DNA from: Aeromonas lusitana
Lineage (GTDB): Bacteria; Pseudomonadota; Gammaproteobacteria; Enterobacterales; Aeromonadaceae
NCBI RefSeq assembly: GCF_002812985.1
Contig: NZ_PGCP01000014.1
Span: 83,414-147,413 of the forward strand
Reading direction: 5' to 3'
DNA: 64,000 nucleotides
Shown: positions 62,958-64,000 of the stretch, piece by piece
Position numbering within the stretch: the stretch's first letter is position 1
How the letters are laid out: every line of letters starts with the position of its first letter
The notes under the pieces: model-generated
The model's database searches: none
Told to the model about the DNA's origin: nothing
The model's input: the letters and a program-made list of their open reading frames with translations, nothing else
Translations under genes and position numbers: made by a program

Positions 62958-63384
62958 AATAAGCCCCTCGCTGGGTGATAGGGTGCGGGAAAATGTGCCC
63001 GGCGCAGGACGCCAACGCCGGGACGAGAGGAGGTGGAGCCGGGAGCAGCAGAGGAAAAACGAATCGCCATGTTCCCGATGGCGAAGATGGGGGAGAGCAC
63101 CATAAGGTTCGCCGCTCACGTTCATCGATTGACTGCACCATCGCCATGCCCCTGTTTGGACTCATCTATTAGGTATAGCGTCGGGCAGGCAGATGGCGGT
63201 TGTGACGAGTGGCGACGGGATGGTCAGGGCTTTTAATCGGCGAGATTGCTGCTCTCTGGCTGCTGTGGCTAACGCTTTGCGCTGAGCTCAAGATTGTCGC
63301 GCCTCTGGGTTGGCGCCATGGCCGATATGAGGGTTTGCCGAGTGCCGACAATGGGTATGAGGCAGATAAATACACCTGATTGGG

Positions 63385-63466
63385 CAATTTATTGCGTACT
63401 TTTAAGATGAATAAACTGCAAATGCAATTTATGGTGGTGTTATGAACTGCATAGGCAATAAATTGC
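63385..63466. promoter_or_regulatory. Three repeated GCAATTTAT motifs, candidate enhancer sites for hcp
   Basis: GCAATTTATTGC (63385-63396), GCAATTTAT (63424-63432) and GCAATAAATTGC (63455-63466, the exact reverse complement of the first). Relative to the predicted hcp start these are at about -170, -132 and -100, where sigma-54 activators bind. Confidence 0.55.
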
Positions 63467-63533
63467 GGTGTTTGCTATGGTGGGTAATCCAAGGGGTGGT
63501 TATAACACCTTGTTTTATATTAGAAAGTTAGAC

Positions 63534-63549
63534 TGGCATGGTCACTGCT
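63534..63549 (+). promoter_or_regulatory. Sigma-54-type promoter of hcp
   Basis: TGGCATGGTCACTGCT agrees with TGGCAYRNNNNTTGCW at all fixed positions but one (C for the first T of TTGC). Predicted start near 63560, about 40 bases before hcp. T6SS hcp genes in Vibrio and Aeromonas are known to use RpoN with the activator VasH. Confidence 0.7.
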
Positions 63550-63599
63550 AATGGTTTCGGTTGAGTGTCATTACCGTTCAATCAATCAGGAGCATACCC

Positions 63600-64000
63600 A
63601 TGCCAACTCCATGTTATATCAGCATCGAAGGTAAAACCCAGGGCAACATCACCGCCGGTGCCTTCACCTCCGACTCCGTCGGCAACATCTTCGTGCAGGG
63701 CCACGAAGACGAGATGCTGGTGCAAGAGTTCCAGCACGTCGTCACAGTGCCGACCGATCCGCAATCTGGCCAGCCGGCTGGTCAGCGTGTCCACAAGCCG
63801 TTCAAGTTCACCGTGGCCCTGAACAAGGCCGTTCCCCTGATGTACAACTCCCTGGCTTCCGGCGAGATGCTGCCGAAGGTGACCCTGAAGTGGTTCCGCA
63901 CCTCAGTCGAGGGCAAGCAGGAGCACTTCTTCAGCACTGTGCTGACCGATGCCACTATCGTCGACATCGACTGCCAGATGCCCCATTGCCAGGATCCGGC
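63600..64000 (+). CDS. hcp: Hcp, type VI secretion tube protein (3' end outside window)
   Basis: The first 133 residues of an Hcp1-type protein, the ring that stacks to form the type VI secretion tube and is itself exported. It begins MPTPCYISIEGKTQGNITAG and has SVGNIFVQGHEDEMLVQEFQ and RVHKPFKFTVALNKAVPLMY, the family core, ending at VDIDCQMPHCQDP. ATG 63600 follows AGGAG. Full length should be about 170 residues, so the last quarter or so is missing. As hcp is often followed by vgrG and effectors, the region beyond 64000 may encode an auxiliary T6SS cluster. Confidence 0.93.
   Translation, partial: MPTPCYISIEGKTQGNITAGAFTSDSVGNIFVQGHEDEMLVQEFQHVVTVPTDPQSGQPAGQRVHKPFKFTVALNKAVPLMYNSLASGEMLPKVTLKWFRTSVEGKQEHFFSTVLTDATIVDIDCQMPHCQDP

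Larger units (their letters stand above)
62958..63599. other. Regulatory interval upstream of hcp
   Basis: No gene recognised. Composition turns A+T-rich after 63360. Contains three GCAATTTAT-type motifs and a sigma-54-type promoter, annotated separately. Confidence 0.6.

Overview
The window is chromosomal DNA from a G+C-rich gammaproteobacterium, most probably Aeromonas (A. hydrophila / A. dhakensis group). This rests on a complete AhlABC-type tripartite toxin operon, a COG3014-ycfL-lpoB-ycfN block, an ycfP-ndh pair, DUF3802, DUF6279 and YqhA-type genes, an Hcp gene and the codon style. Genus and functions are recognised from remembered family features; no search was run.

Layout. 1-2508: envelope lipoproteins and LpoB with the kinase YcfN. 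2603-6965: a DUF6279 lipoprotein, a small two-span membrane protein and a second-type secD-secF pair. 7038-12638: DUF924, DUF808 and two tandem M3 oligopeptidases. 12883-17337: ycfP, ndh, a membrane protein, a FadL-family porin and a YbjQ-like protein. 17745-20911: the ahlABC toxin operon on the minus strand, with a previously unlisted 33-codon ORF overlapping the ahlA start. 21216-27089: patatin phospholipase, S66 peptidase, LtaS-like membrane phosphotransferase and a kinase-fold protein. 27173-31179: lysC behind a lysine riboswitch, argA behind an ARG-box-covered promoter, and msrA, followed by a possible sRNA. 31535-33758: small housekeeping genes.

33760-36650 is a clear A+T-rich accessory island. 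It holds two adjacent minus-strand genes of unknown family, each with a PD-(D/E)xK-like motif, preceded by an octanucleotide tandem repeat. It is the best candidate for an undescribed, possibly anti-phage, system. 36649-40871 is an AttH-like lipocalin plus ABC permease and ATPase. 41024-46173 holds a DUF4357 protein, a Bcr/CflA efflux pump and two multi-span GT-C-like proteins.

46187-52737 is a second system worth attention. A b561-like cytochrome, a 1005-residue protein with a beta-propeller-like region and six haem motifs, an FTR1 iron permease, an FAD oxidoreductase and a small secreted protein lie in one direction behind a Fur-box-like site. The FAD gene's 3' end is present in three degenerate tandem copies. 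52853-58722: YqhA and a complete livJHMGF branched-chain amino acid transporter. 58761-61469: two tRNA-Asn genes, dauA and tRNA-Ser. 61743-64000: a multi-span protein and the start of hcp (type VI secretion), which has a sigma-54-type promoter and repeated upstream motifs.
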